From Oxyruncus cristatus (lineage: Eukaryota; Chordata; Aves; Passeriformes; Cotingidae): a DNA stretch of 64,000 bases. Position 1 is the stretch's first letter. The number at the start of each line of letters is the position of its first letter. The translations under genes and the position numbers were made by a program. Shown piece by piece: positions 35,201 through 49,400 of the stretch. Under the pieces are notes generated by a model. That model was given only the letters and a program-made list of their open reading frames with translations. It was not told the origin of the DNA and searched no databases. Location of the stretch: contig VXAY01002200.1 of NCBI GenBank assembly GCA_013399855.1, positions 401,879 to 465,878 on the forward strand. Direction: 5' to 3'.

Positions 35201-38200
35201 AACCAGCTTTTCCTCAAAGCTCTGAAATATAAGAGCAATTTTATGATATAATGTCACTTTGAGCACAAGAGATGAATTATAGATACTCAAAATATAATCA
35301 CACTTTCATAAGTAAACAATGCTTTGCAGTGTCAAAGCTTTTCAGCAGCAGTGTCAAGCCTTTGCAGAAGGATAAACAGTACAATCACCAAACACCATCA
35401 GGAAGCAAACAGTGTGAGAACATACGTGTGTTTAACCTAAAGGCAGAGTCTTTCTGGCCAAGCTCCTCTGAGTTCTGTGGAGACATACATCCAGATCCCC
35501 TCTATATAAACAAAGGGAGACAAGGAGATTAACAAGATGACCCAGAAACTCATTACACATAAACTTGACTTAGACTCTGCCATATCTGTGAGACCTGTGA
35601 TAAATCCAAACCTCCTCCCCACCTGAAAGATGAGCAGGCTTACACTCACCTATATCCAAGAGATATGAGTGTTAATTAACTCTAACATTAAAAAAACCCC
35701 GCATTTGAAAGACGATAGCTATTAGAATATTCATGACTCTTACCCAGCCTGTTTATATAACTGGATATGGAGCAAATACCCTATGAAAACCATGGCAAAC
35801 CTGACAGCACCATTTAGCTGTTCAGCATCTTTTCCACAGAAGGCAAATTCCATAACCTGTGGTCACCACTATTTTTTTTTCCCTGCCCTGCACATAAGAG
35901 CTGGAATTCGAAGGGAGGAAGTGATAAACCCATGATAAAAAAAATTCCAGTGAACTGTCAGCAGTATCCTAACCAAAGAAGAATTTCCTCCTTAGTCATC
36001 CACAGGCAGGGTAAGCCAGCTCCCCTGTGAATTACAGAAGATCAGGGAAAAAGTGCTTATCTTGGTGACTACTTCTCTTCCTAGTACCTCGGTATTTAAT
36101 TTTTAAGCAGGGCAAAGGTCAAATGAAAACCACCTGATGGTGATGCAAATGTAGCCCTGGATAAAACTACACAGGGGCCCCAGAAGGAAGAGTTGCTCTT
36201 TGAAAAAAAGCTCAATAAAAGCCAAGCAATGATGCCAGTGGGGAGGATGATGGCAATTCAGGATCCATTTGCCATAAGGACGATGCCAGCCGGCAGGAGG
36301 GCACATCCATGCTGTGAAGGTGGCCAAGCTAAAAGGCAGCAAAAGCCCCTGCAGCCTTCAGGGATCCCGGGCAGTGCAGGGTTCTCAGCATCAGTCAGAA
36401 CCCCAGTGAATGCCCCCAGCCAGGCAAACTGTGCTGAGGTTAGACCTCTCACCTGAATTGTGAAAAGAGATCCACCTTCCAGTGGCACTGGGGCTGGAAT
36501 GCAGCTGTGCCTCATCCCCCAGCTTGTCTACAATAATCTTTATAAATATAGATAGGGGTTTTTTAATTGCACACACTCAAGTCCCCTTTTTGCTGCTGGG
36601 ACCTTGGGTCTCTAATCCAACCTCCTGATTTTGACACTGCAAAGGTAAAAAAAAAAAAAAAAGGAGGCAGAGCAATTATGGTACCCTGCAAAAGGAGAGC
36701 CAGCAAAACCACGGGACCCCCAAAAACATTGCCAGGGAAAAACTAGGCGGCCAGGTGAGAGGTTTGCTTCCAGCTCAAGAAACACCCTCAGAATAAAATA
36801 CTGCCCAAAATGGCATTTTGTGTTTCTGAACTGGGCTCCATGCTCCAGAACCAGAAAATTGGGCAGATGCCCTCCCGTGGTGGCAGGCTGGCCCCGTGGC
36901 AACCATTCCTGCCCAGCAGTTATTGTCTGCTGTCCAAAGTCAGCAACCAGACCAGCCTGGAGATTATTAACTCTCAATTAGAAACTCTCTATATCATGTC
37001 CCGTTTGCAGCTTTGGGACAGTGCAAATCCTGCCACCTTCACCAGGAGCCCCTCCAAAGGCCTCTCGCAGCCCTGGGATGCCAGCCAGCTTCGGAGGCTT
37101 TACATTTTCGTGGCATGAGACAAATTTCACTAAGAGCTCCTCAATATTAATCCACATAACACTGCTCAGCAGATGGGAGCCCAAGAAAACAGCCTGTCGA
37201 CACCTTCGGCTCTGCACAGAGCCCCTCAAAGCAGAGCAAAGGAGTGAGGAGTTGAGCAGATACCTCTTGCTTTTCTGGTTTAACAGTATGACTTGTGATA
37301 GTTCACTACTTCTTTGCAATCTGAAGAGCACAGTAAGTCAGCAGATAGTTCAGTATTTACTGTGCAGATGCAGGCGCTCGTGGAAAAGTGAAGATCACAC
37401 ATTAAGAAAGATCTTTATTCTGAAAGTACGGCTATTATGCTTCAGTCAAGATAAAATTCAGAGCAATATTTTGAAGTAATAAACAGAGGATCTTCCAAGA
37501 CATACTAGCAGGATTAGTCCAGATCTTAAATAATACATAAATATTTATTTACTTCTAGAAAAAAAACAGAAATATGGCCTTGTGTATCCCCAGTTAGATG
37601 GCTTGCAGTAAGGGCACAAAGTTTGAGTACAAATGGCATTAGCGAGTGCCCCAATAGAGGGACAGCCCCTAAGGAAAGAAAATACAGGCTGCAAAAGGGG
37701 TTAAAGGATTTAGCATAACTTAAGGACTGAGATCCACAATTAATTTGCTTTGCTTGGGTTGGTTCTCACTGCTGCACGATGAATAAAAGCCAACAATCTC
37801 CAAATCAGGGTCCTGGGATCAGTAACAGCAGGATGAGCACAGGAGATCAGCATCCTTCATCCTGGGGGGCATGGTCTCCTCCAAACTCCCCATGCAGTAC
37901 AGGGAAAGAATGGTCGAAGCAAAATTTTAGCATCAGCAGTTTCAGCATTTTTCCCAAGCAGAGGAAGATGCAAATCCAAAGATTCAGCTGTAAATATTTT
38001 AAAAGTGGCAAATGGAGTTTTGGCAGCCAAGATAAGAATCTTTAAAAGCACTTGCATTTGCTGCCCCTAACCCTTGCAAATCCTGCCTGCTGAGGTGGTC
38101 AGGGAGGGTGACCACACACTGAAAGGTGAAACTAGTTTTAGCCCCATTTCCAAAAAAGCTGGAAGTAATTTTAGAAACAGGAAACCATGAAGCAAGAGAC

Positions 38201-41200
38201 AGCACCTGTAGATTAAAACCTCTTCCTTTGTCAGGCTTTGACACATTTGACTCACAAACCCATAAAGTCAAGACTCCCTTAAAAAAGCTTCATTGTCAAA
38301 TTTATTTTATAGCTTTGAGGTTATTTTTTTTTTCCCTTAAACCAATAAATACTTGCAATTCCTTTATTTGCTGCCAGCTGTGGAGAGAGTTACAAACCTT
38401 CTGCAAACCTGCAATTTCAGTGCTTGTCTGTGCTGGGCACTAAAAAATTCCACTGGGGTGAGAGCGAGCAGGGTTACTCATGACAAGAACATCCCTGCAA
38501 TGTGCCAGGGCTGCTTTTCACTGTCATTCAACCATCCTTAATACGGACTTAGCCCATCAATGATTTTTATAATCAGTTATGTGCTTTTGAAATGCACACC
38601 CACATACATAACCCTCACAAGCAGCCAAATCGAAGCATTTTGTATTTTTTTTATTATTATTAATAACATGCATCTGCCCACAGACCAACCCCCTAAGGGA
38701 CATTTTGATTCAAAGATCTACACCCTGACTGAAAGAAAGCCCTTTCTAATTTACCAGCAAATATTTTAAATGCTGATGGGGTTTATCTTTCAATTAGCAT
38801 CCTGGGATGCATCTGGCAGCCCCCTTACCCGGATGTTCACCCTGACCAAGGGGAAAGATCTTAAACTACTTACTCTCCAAAGCCTCCCCACAACAGTGCA
38901 GGATGAGACCTGTTCTGAATAAAACCCGAGATGATTTTTTTTTTCCCCTGTAAAAAACAGCTGTAGATTTGCAACCAAGACATCGTTCTTGGCCAAGCTC
39001 TAAGTCTAGGGCCGTCCCCAGGTACCCCAGGTCTGCCAGGGGCCTGCAAGACTTTGTGTGACTGGCGACTCACACTGCAAGGAGCAATTCAGACCACCAG
39101 ATTCGGGGTACATCTACCACGCCTCTTCTCCTTGCACAGACCCGTACAATTCGGAGGGCAAGCACCCTGGGGCTGCTCTGGGTTACCCAGGTCACAGCCA
39201 GGCCAGGGTTTGTTCGGTCCAAACAGGCACCTCCAGAAGCACCAAAGGCACTGCAGCACTGGAGCAGAGCAACTAATACTCCCATTCGCTCCTAGTTACT
39301 TACAGAAGATAAAGCTCATTCCATCGCAATGTGCTGCTGACAAAGGAGCTTTTCACATCGTACAGGAACAAGTGGAGAACAATTTCTTTATCAAACAGCT
39401 GGCCACAGGGGAAAAAAAAAAACAAACAAACTTTAAATATCAATAGTGTTTGCTTTAATTGTAGATAAAAAGCTCAAACTGCCAGTGATCCTTTTTTCTT
39501 AGGTGCTTTAGGAGTTAAGAGTTAGTTAGTAAAACACCAAGAATTTCGGTGATGGGAAAGCTGTATTTGGTATTCATGAGAGAGAAGAACGGGCTAGACA
39601 TCTTTTCTGTTCAACCCACAAAGTAGGGCTTGGTTAAGAAAGGAAAACTCTTATCTCGGAATGGAGAGCTGTATCCAGGGGATGCCTCTGCAGCAGAGCA
39701 CAAAGCCCACGAAAGCAAGTGCAGGGGGCAGACACTGCTGGCTGAGCCTCCAGGCAGTCCTGCAGGAGAAGGCTCTGCCTTGGCACATGACCATGCTGCA
39801 CAGGGCTTGACCATGGACCATCCCCACCGACCTGGCATGATGCTGCCGTTCACCAGATCCCCAGGGTTAGTTGCAGCCTCTCACAGGCACAGCAAGCCTT
39901 TATGAGACTTTGCTTCTATCTTGATCCCCAATCTTTCTGTACCATCTCCATTTGGCCTATGAGTCACAATCAAATTCAAGAGTGAGGCAACTGATTTTGC
40001 TTCCCCCGAACATGCTCTACTCATAAGGCTCCCACCCCGCATTTCCTTCCTTTGATGCAAAATTGCGCTTACAAAGCAAGAAAATGAAACTTTTAATGGC
40101 TCACAAATGCTGAGGGGAATGCAGAATAAATGTACAAAGCATTTTCAGCCCTTTCCCTTCAGCACCTCCTCTTTCTATAGTTAAAATAAGTAAGTTAGGT
40201 ACAAAGAGCTAATTTTTTGTCCACCCTGCAGAAGGAGCGATCTGTTCACCAGCACACATAAACATTTGACCAAACCAGCGTGAGTGCCACAAAGGATGAT
40301 TTTCACAGCAAACTGATACCCACAGGGACAAAAACAATGATACAGTTCCACTAGTAAAGAAAATGGAAAAAAACTTGTCACCTTTAGAAAAACACCTAAC
40401 TCACTGTAAATGACTAAAAATGCAAATGTGGCTGTTGTCATTACTGCTATTGAGTTATTCACATCTATACTGAATAGGAATAGTTTTAACCTGAGAGCTA
40501 AAGGCACCTCTAAACTACATTCAGCAGAAATACTGTTAAATTAGGAAGATGAAAAATGGATTAAACATTTGTGTCAACTTCTTTGAAATGAGACAATGAA
40601 GCCCAAGAAACTGATCCACACACAGCTGGTGCCAGCTGTGGGTTACAAACACAGCTGCCCAAGAGTCCAGGAGGATCCAGGAGGAGGAATAAGGAGCAGC
40701 AGATCCATCTCTCTCCTCACATACAAGGCTAAGGTTGGGTACTAAAACCTTCAGGAGAAGCTGACACCACTGCTCCACACGAACCTACATCTCAAAGTGG
40801 GTCTGACCCAACAAGAAAAAGCCACCTTTGGAGCATGGCACCAAGGACTTTGGAAGTTCTTACCTTTAGCAGATGCTAGTAAGTCAAAAAAAGAATTACT
40901 GAACTCCTAAAGATCAAGAAAGCAAACTGGCTAGTCAATGAGAAAACCATCTACATACCTGCTGGACAGAAGTGCTGCTGCACTGGAAAAGCTCTGGGAG
41001 AAGAAAAAATATCTGCCAGCTCGGTAAAGCGATGCCTCCATCTCAAGAAGATGACTGGGGAGGTATTCCAGTAAGTGACTGGTAGACTATAATCCTCAGG
41101 ACAGAGAGGCTTCCTTCCCAAATGACACAAGGTGACCCAGGAAAAAACAGGGTAAAAAGATGGTAGGAACTTGAAGATGCTTTTATCCACAGCCAGCGTT

Positions 41201-43144
41201 CTCCATAGGGCTTCATAGGTCTGTATGTCCATGCATCTCATGATCCCAAAAATCCTTGGAAGCTACCAAAAGGACCGCACTGCCAGGCTGCTCCAAATGT
41301 TCCTCCAGGCCAGTGGGACGCATGGGGTTGAGACCTTTGGAAAGAGGAAAGGGACAGGCCATTACACGACAGCTCTTACAGCATTGGACGAGGCTTATTC
41401 CCGTGCAAACTCGTATCTTTTGATTTATTTTTGCTCAGAAGGAAGTTTTTTGTATTTTTTTTCTTTTTTGTTTTAATTTGTGTGAGCACAGGCACAACAT
41501 GGGGCCACAACCTCCAGATGCCTCATGGGTGCCAGGTGATGTGAGAGGAGGAGGACAACAAGCCAGTAACTGGAAAAAGTTCTCACCTAACCAACAGATC
41601 CTTCCAAACTCTCTTCTTTTTTGTCAGATGAAAGCAGACAGTTTTCCTCCCCTATCTTTTTTTTTTACCTCTTCTAAAGCTAATGAGGTATTTTCTCTTC
41701 CAGCAAGAGATGACAGAAAGGGTTGTAAGGCAACAGATCCACAGGACCACCTGCCTTCCGACTTCAGAGGAAAATGTCTATCCCCCATCAGGAGAATCAC
41801 ACCATCAGGAATCTGCATCAAGGTCTGGCCCAATCCATCAGTGGGATCCTATCCCTGACACAGCAGAAACACTCAGCTGTTGAGTACAACAACCCACTGT
41901 GACCTCCAGCCAGGCAGAGCCACACTTCCCACCTCTACCTTCAGAGAAAGTAAACACAACCCAGCAAAGTGGCTCAAAACAACCGGGGGATTAGTCATAA
42001 AGAATCTAGTACTTGATGTATATAAATGCATCATAATCTGGAGGGGTTTGGTTGTTTGTTTTTTTGGTTCTTTTAATCTGATCTTACTAATTGTGCTGGG
42101 AATAGAGTTGCTGGGATTTTTATTTGTTATTTTAAAATATGAAAAAACTGTCGCATAAACACAGGCAAGTGCCAAGCCCGGAAATAATGCCCAGCAAGCA
42201 CTGAAAGGAAAGGCAAATAACTCTTTGCCCGACTTTGCTTTCTAGATCATCTGTAAAAAAATACAGCAGAGAGCAGCTGAGAGCCAAAAGGGGTTTTTTT
42301 CACTTTGTTTTAGCTGCAGCAGCACAGGAAGGTGATAACATTGTGTAATGTAACCAAGCAAAGGAGTAATGAAAGTGCAAGCAAATAGATCAAATAGCAC
42401 AGGGTTAAGGAAAAGGTGTGATAATCATTTGTTTTGCTAATTGTGTCAATAAAGTCGTATCTATCCTCAAACAGCGGAAACGTCATCACATATTTAAAAG
42501 GAAAAAAATAAAGTGAATAATTAAATCTACAAAAACGCATCATTTTTTTCCCCAGATGTTCTCTTTAAAGGGTTGATTAGGAGAATCGTGTTTATTTTAA
42601 ATAAAATTCCACTGACTTTGATCATGTTTAAATCACCTCGAGTACAAAACCTACTTTTGAATCAGAAATTCTTCCTCCCTTGGGAAAACAAAATTGCCTT
42701 CTCTGCAGGAAAGATGAAGCCTTGCCACAACCCAAGCTAACCTGGTTTGCGGTGCCACCAATGGGGCAACACCATGACCCATGAAAATCTGGTATCTTTG
42801 CAATGTGTTTTTGTTGTTACAAAGGCAACTGGAAAGTCTGCAGACAGGCTCACAGATGGCGTTGCAGTTGAAGTCTGCTAATTCACAGAAGAAGAAATCT
42901 GAATTTTCTTGTCCTTGCTTCTAGTGTTTTCTAGTGATGGGGAAAGTTGGGAAATTAAATATTCCCTAACTTCTACCCCCAGGTTAATGAACTGAAGCTG
43001 AAGAAGGTCTGGCCCAAACCCCTGAGCTGATGAAAACATTTTGGAAAAGGTTATGAATCTCCCAAAATAGCTCCCATCTCACTAATTACACAGCCAACCT
43101 CAGCCACTGTGATAACTATATGACATTCAAAATGCCTGTAAACC
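32216..43144. other. Long unique non-coding stretch (about 10.9 kb)
   Basis: No gene, RNA or transposon is recognised. Short low-complexity runs occur at 36647-36662 (16 A), 38645-38664 (T-rich with TTA repeats), 38936-38945 and 41455-41470 (T-rich). The region 42425-42630 is AT-rich with little CpG loss and looks like a possible conserved non-coding element. Open frames here are under 153 codons, overlap on both strands and show no domain. Confidence 0.45.
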
Positions 43145-43405
43145 CTATTTCTCTATGTCAAGAATACGCGCCTCAAATTCTTGAGCTGCTTTCTCCATAA
43201 ACCAGTTACCCGTAAAATATGACCACGCAAACAGAGATGAATCCCTGTCACCAGAGAAATGAGTCTTACCCCACTGACGCAGCCCCTCGTCGTGCTGTGC
43301 CCAAAGCAGCAGGGCTTTTTGTCCCAGCTCCACCACAAATGTGTCAATATGTACTTTGCTCACTTCTCCTGGGAGACAAGCCCAACAGTCCTCACTGTCC
43401 AACAA
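43145..43405 (-). other. Exon-like open frame of unknown identity
   Basis: A minus-strand frame of about 86 codons, open from a TGA just upstream to TAG at 43145. It has balanced, protein-like composition, for example KVHIDTFVVELGQKALLLW followed by AQHDEGLRQWG, and later FMEKAAQEFEARILDIEK. Inside it is a candidate 99-bp exon at 43368-43270. The acceptor is TTGTCTCCCAG and the donor is G|GTAAGAC (GT at 43269-43268). The exon length is a multiple of three. The first residue at 43405 is TTG, so it is not a natural start. I do not recognise the family. Open length alone is not significant, and chance remains the leading alternative. If real, it would be an internal exon or a decayed gene fragment. 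Confidence 0.2.
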
Positions 43406-46400
43406 GCAAAAACGTCATTTCTTTGTTTTCTTTCTTTTATATCTCCCCAATCTCACATACATGGCACCATTCACATTACCCCCATCATCTGCCTTCAAGC
43501 CCAGCTGGATGGCAGCAGGAGTCAAGGGCTATGGAAATGCTCAGTGACCAGCATCTTGCATGTTATGCTTTTACAGTCATATTTTTACAGTCCGGTTTTT
43601 CTAGTCAGATTGTAACAGATAAACCAATGGCAGATGATTAACATTCATTTTAAGCATCTTCCTTCATGGTGTGGAGGATCCTCAGCACCTTCTGCCCCTG
43701 GATGTAAGGAGAAGATACTGTCTTACTGTTTCCCAGTTCTAGGTGTAAATGAAATTCAAACTCTTGTGCCCAGCACATGCCTGAAAAGACAAGTTTCCAG
43801 TTCTCTGGGCTCTACTTTTAAAATGCACCAAATTGTTAAGACTAAGCACATTGCCTTGTAGGAAGATCCCAACTCCATCTCCAGCTCACTCCAGGCTCTC
43901 AGTAGTCTTCTGCTTCCCCTGCAGACTGGAGGATCTTCCTTGCAGACTGTCCATAAGTATTGCCTAACACCAACAGTTTAAGTTTTGCCCTAAATAACTT
44001 ACTTAAGGTCATGCAGTACGTTGGCAGCAAAGCCATGAAGAAGATCCAGATTTTGCAAGTCATGGGCCAGCACTTGGAAAACACATTCATCTTCCCCATC
44101 CCTAGCCAAGAAATTACTCCATTACTCGTACACAACAAGGGTTGAATCATTTGCACAAAGAAACACCACGAGCTGAGCACGAGTCCAGCTCTGAGCAAAC
44201 AAGGCATCACCCTCAACCCAGAGAGCAGCAACCTGAGCCCATGGCTGCTCTCCAAGGGCAGCAAGAACCTGTCAACATGAGCTGTAGGAAACCAGCAATG
44301 AGCAAAGTGTGCCCTGTAACAGAAGAGACCCCAAATAATTATTAGAAGCATGAAAAGAGTTAAAAGACTTGCTCCTAATTAGTTAAAAAATATGGGAGGA
44401 AGAGAGAAGAATAAGGAGTCCCACCTGTTAAAATTTTGACTGTGAAAGAGTCCCAAGTGCAATAGCTCATTTTAAAAAAAAACAAAGGATGTTTTCTGTG
44501 CCTGTGTTTTCTTATTTTAAGGAAAAGGCTGTTTTTTCACTTCAGCATGTTCATTACAACCCAGCCATGTGATTTAAGTGCAGTAAGGGACCTGTTAAAC
44601 CTCATGATCGTTGTAGTAAGCTCCAGCAGTGACTTTATTATGGGCAAGAATGAAACCAGGGGCAGTCACCTCTGCTGGTCCTGCCACCAGGCACTGTGGG
44701 CAGTGTGTGCTCAGTTCGCCGACACCAAAATCCCCTCCCAAGCACAGGTGAACATCCCAAAATGTCTTGGCTACATTCACATGCAGAAGAACATCTCTAG
44801 GTGCAGAGACTGCTTATCAAAGTCAATGCTACCCAGCAGAGGAAAAAAATAAATAAAAAAAAGGAAACAATTCAACTTTTCTGGTTGTTTTCATAAACCC
44901 TCCAGCTCGTTTTAAGCAAACAGTTGCATCTGTATTTGCTGAAAGGCAGCAGTTTGCTGCAGTGGGTATTTCAGCTACCACAGTGGAATATATTTCTCTT
45001 GGTTTAGTGAGTCAAAGCAGGCTCAGCACCAGTGCTGGTGGATGGAAGAGGGAAGGACCAAGCCCAGGCTGTCTCCTGCAATAACATCCAGATGGTGAAT
45101 CAGCTCAAGCCACCTCCAAAACATCTCCTTGGCTCCCTGTTCTTAGGCATGAAATTTTAAAAGAGCTATAGACTGAACCTGACATGGCAGTTGAGAGTGG
45201 CAAAATCAGGGGGGTTGGGGTCAACAGGATCTGTGTTTTGTACCAGTGAGGAAGCAGGAACTTGTTTCCTTTATGGAATTATGGAAGGACAGGAGTTAAC
45301 AGGCTCTTCTACTACATGGCTATAATGTTTACATCCTTGTAACAGAGAAATAAACAAAACCCTAAACTGATACTCTTTTTATCAGCACACAAATGAAAAA
45401 AAAAAAGAAAAAGTTAAGGCTGCTGCTCCTTTTTGTTCTCACTCAGCACCACCAAGTTCTTGGAGTAACCTGGCTGCTTTTGAGGTCTTCACAAGCTTGG
45501 CCAACATCCCAGGCAGTCTCTAGAGCTGGGGTGTCTGTTCCCAAATCAGAAAAAAGCAGCCATGGCCAGGACATTATTAATGAGGGGAGCGCACTCCACA
45601 GATGCTCCACCAGCCTTTGACCAGGAGAAAACACATGAGTGTTTTAGGAAAACAAGATGAAGGCCAGAATAATTTATCTTGCCTCACCCTACCATTTTCC
45701 ATCCTAAAAATCAATTCCTTCCTGGGAACTCCAACCAAAATGAAAGGGTTGGAAAAAGACAAGCACAGAAGGACTGCTGGGTAGATTGAGAACTCCAACC
45801 TACACTCCCCCCAAAAACATATTGTTTTATTGTATAAAGTGCAATATAAAAATGCTCCCAAGAACTCCTGTAATAGAATCCCAAATAAAGTGTACATTTT
45901 AAAATGTAAGTCTTGCTATTCCATTGAAAGTATCATCATACAAATTCGCCCCCCTTGCATCCATCCAGGGCTCTTCACCCACACTCATAAGGGTCTGCCA
46001 ACCACCCTGAACCAACACCCAAGTGACCAAGGGGATGTATATTTACAGTTCAAGTTCTCACACAAAATGCAGGTCATAAGCATGCTACTTCAACCTCACA
46101 GAATTACTCCAAATGAGGATCACAAGCTGGGATGCTACAACTTGAAGGATTGCTGAGATGCCTTACAATTAAGCCCATTCTTTTTTTAACAGTTTTGAAG
46201 ACAAAAAGCAAAATCTTAAGCAAATGTCACACAATCTGACATTTTAAGCACCTAATGTCACCTTGGAACATTTTCAAAGTAAAATTTAATAACCTTATTC
46301 TCCACCTGCACCAGCTGACACAGATATACTAAGAGAAAAAAACTTAAAAACATTCCCTAAGGAGGGGGACAGACACTCTCCTGATAAATGGCAGACTGTT

Positions 46401-49400
46401 ACATAGAAAAGACCAAAGGAACAAACTGTAAGATAAATATTAACTATAGCCCTTTTACAGTATTCAAGACAGGAATGTTTCCCAACTTGGTAGGTGATAG
46501 TACAAAGAAAAATCATTTTATTTCATGCTATCGAAATCACCTCTGAGATGGAAGACAGCATTCCACACATCCTCCTGTTTGCAAAAGATGCTTTACAATT
46601 AATTCAAGAGTGTCATTCTCAAGAGATACTGGATTGCCTCACCTGGAAAAACTGAAGGGTCACAGAAAAACAAAGTCTATCAAGAATGACAATTTCAGCC
46701 CCAAACCACTTTCAGCTCAAACAATGGCTGTGCTCCTTTTGAGATGCAATCAGGCTCCTTCGGTAGGAGGAACATCCACCTGACTACTCAGAAATGCTCC
46801 AAGAGTGTGGGATACTCCATAATTGACTCATTCAAAGAAGACCAGTCTGATCTCAGTTCCGAACACTGCTCGCATGGGATGCACATGAGGGGAAAATCAG
46901 ACTTACAGATCCAGTGAAGTGGATGCAGTAATGCGAAGGACAAGCACTTCATGCCTCCTGCTCTCCCAGGACTGTGGATTCTGGCTTCAAAGCTGTTTTA
47001 TAGAAATGCTGGTCCCCAGGCTAAGCTTGCAGAGATATGTTGTGACTCTACAAGTGCAGGAGGGAATGGATTTTGGCTTTTTGTTTATTTGTTTGCTTGC
47101 TTGCTTTTTTAAAGTAAGCTTTATCAACAATCTCTATCATCAACTTCACCTAGCAAAAGAGAAGTCAAGATCTGTGCATCAAAATGAAAGGCAGGTTCCT
47201 CCCACACCTGGGAGAATGCAGGGCCCTTCCATCCCACTGTTCACCCCCAACTGGGTACCATTTCACCTCCCATGCTGCCAGAAGGCTCACACAAGAGCCT
47301 CTTTCTTTTCTCTGGTCCTTTATGCAGGCATGTGGCAGCAAGGAAACTGAAAGCTCTCCCACCATCCCATGACTAGCTCCAAAGACCCTGCAGGAGCTCT
47401 CACAGGTATGACATGGAGTTGCTGCTCCATCCCAATATGCAGCCCAGTGCCAGGCTCCCTCACTGGGCACTGCTGTGATTCACAGGAAAATGGGAAACTT
47501 CACTGCCAACTCTCTTCATGCCTTGGCCAAACTGACCTGCAGCTCCCCACACCTGGCTTGGGCACCACGACCCATCTCAGCTTCCCAGAGCAGAGCTCAG
47601 TATGAAGCCTGCAGACACTTTTTGCTACATTTATTTATGATTTTTAGTCTACAGCATTACTTACTACCTTACAATAAAAGGAAAGAAAAATCACTACACC
47701 AGCTGCAAAAATAATCCTCCTTCTCATTACAGTTTCACTTCTTTATCTTAGACCTATTCTTTAAGCCTACGGGATCTAGGCTGTCACCATGCAGGTGAAA
47801 AACATGCTTTGTAGTCAAATAAATGGTGAAATTCTCATAAGACTACATTACTCCAGGAGCAAAGGAGTTGTGCTAAAATTATGAAAGTGGCTAACAGAGA
47901 GATTAATTGGATGCTATTAAAAAAAAAACCACAAAACAAATCCACCATAAAACAATAAAAAAATAAAGAACCCAAACCACAGAACAAAGGACACCAGCCC
48001 CTTGCTTTTCAAAGATAAAATCAACCAACTCCAGGCATCTCCTTTGCAGTTGTCATTTGCTTTCATCAACCCCCCACCACCGCAGCCTCCCTCTATTAAA
48101 GTGGATTTGCGCTTCTCCCTGTTAATCCATCTATGCTGCCCCTGCTTCAGCTCCAAAGAGGTAGAGTTGGGATGATTGGGTTGGTCCTCTGACGGCACTA
48201 GTGGGACAAAAACTCAGCCGACGGCCCCAGTGCTGGTGAAGTTTGATCACTGCGGCACTGGACCGACACAGCTCCAGCCCCACAAACGCCAAATTAATTT
48301 CGTGGCCCAGTGAGGCCAAAAGCAGACATTCCTGAGCCCACTGATCCTCTCTGGGTTCCTCTGGACCTCAGCTCCTCAACCCAAAGGAAACCACACACTG
48401 CTCTTGCTGGGAGCATTCATGGTGGGTTAAGCAAATCAACCAAGAAGCAGCGAGGGGGTAAGGGCCAAGAAGGGAAAACACATTTTTTAATGACCATAAA
48501 TCACCCCTTGCAGGACTGACACATTTCCAGCTTAATATCTGGTTCCTTTAAAAACTGAATCCTTAGTGGCTGCTTCCTCATGCAAGAATCAGACAGAAGG
48601 CCAGTGGTAATGACTTTCCCTGTGCACTGTCACACTTGGCTTGAGGTCCAAGTATCCCCGCAGAGCCCAGGAGAAGCCCCACGTGCTCCGGCGCTGGCAC
48701 AAGGCTCCGCAAAGGCAACTAAGGTGAAGATTTCAAAACAGCTCTGGGAATAGCAGCGGAGAAACATTTTGGCAGACTAGGCTCTGTTTTCCTATTACTT
48801 TTTTTAAAGCTCCTACTTGTTAAGGGCACATGTTCAATATTCTGTAAATAATAATAACACAATGTGTGTTTGCCATTAAACCAAAGCCCATGGAATAATC
48901 TTGACTCATTTCAGCTGTCCAATCCAAATAAATGCCTGCCCTGGTATTACAGGCAGCTTTAATAGGCAGAGCTCAGTGAAGTCACTCGGGCACAAGCTCA
49001 GGACCTTCTTGAGGTGAAAGAAAATACTATTATTAGAAAAGATTTTGTAACAGTGTAGGACTAGGCTTCATCCAAACATAGATATTGCATTGGTTTAACT
49101 AAATCAGCATGGAAAGGTTTTATTTATTGCATCATACAGTTATACACTATAAAGTTACAGCCCAGGACTCATTTTTCCACGGATTCAAGAGCAAATCCTT
49201 TTTCTGCTGATGCAAAGATTCCCATCAAGTACTGCACTCCAGCTCTACCTGCCTCATCCTATGTGTTTCTGAAGGGATGTTTTGCTCAGTTTCTCACTCA
49301 CAGAACACTCCCTACCTTGAACCAGTTTTAATTCTCCTGAACAAAACCAATTCAGTCCTACCAAGTCTGTGTTCCTATCACTCTGCTTTCACATGCATCC

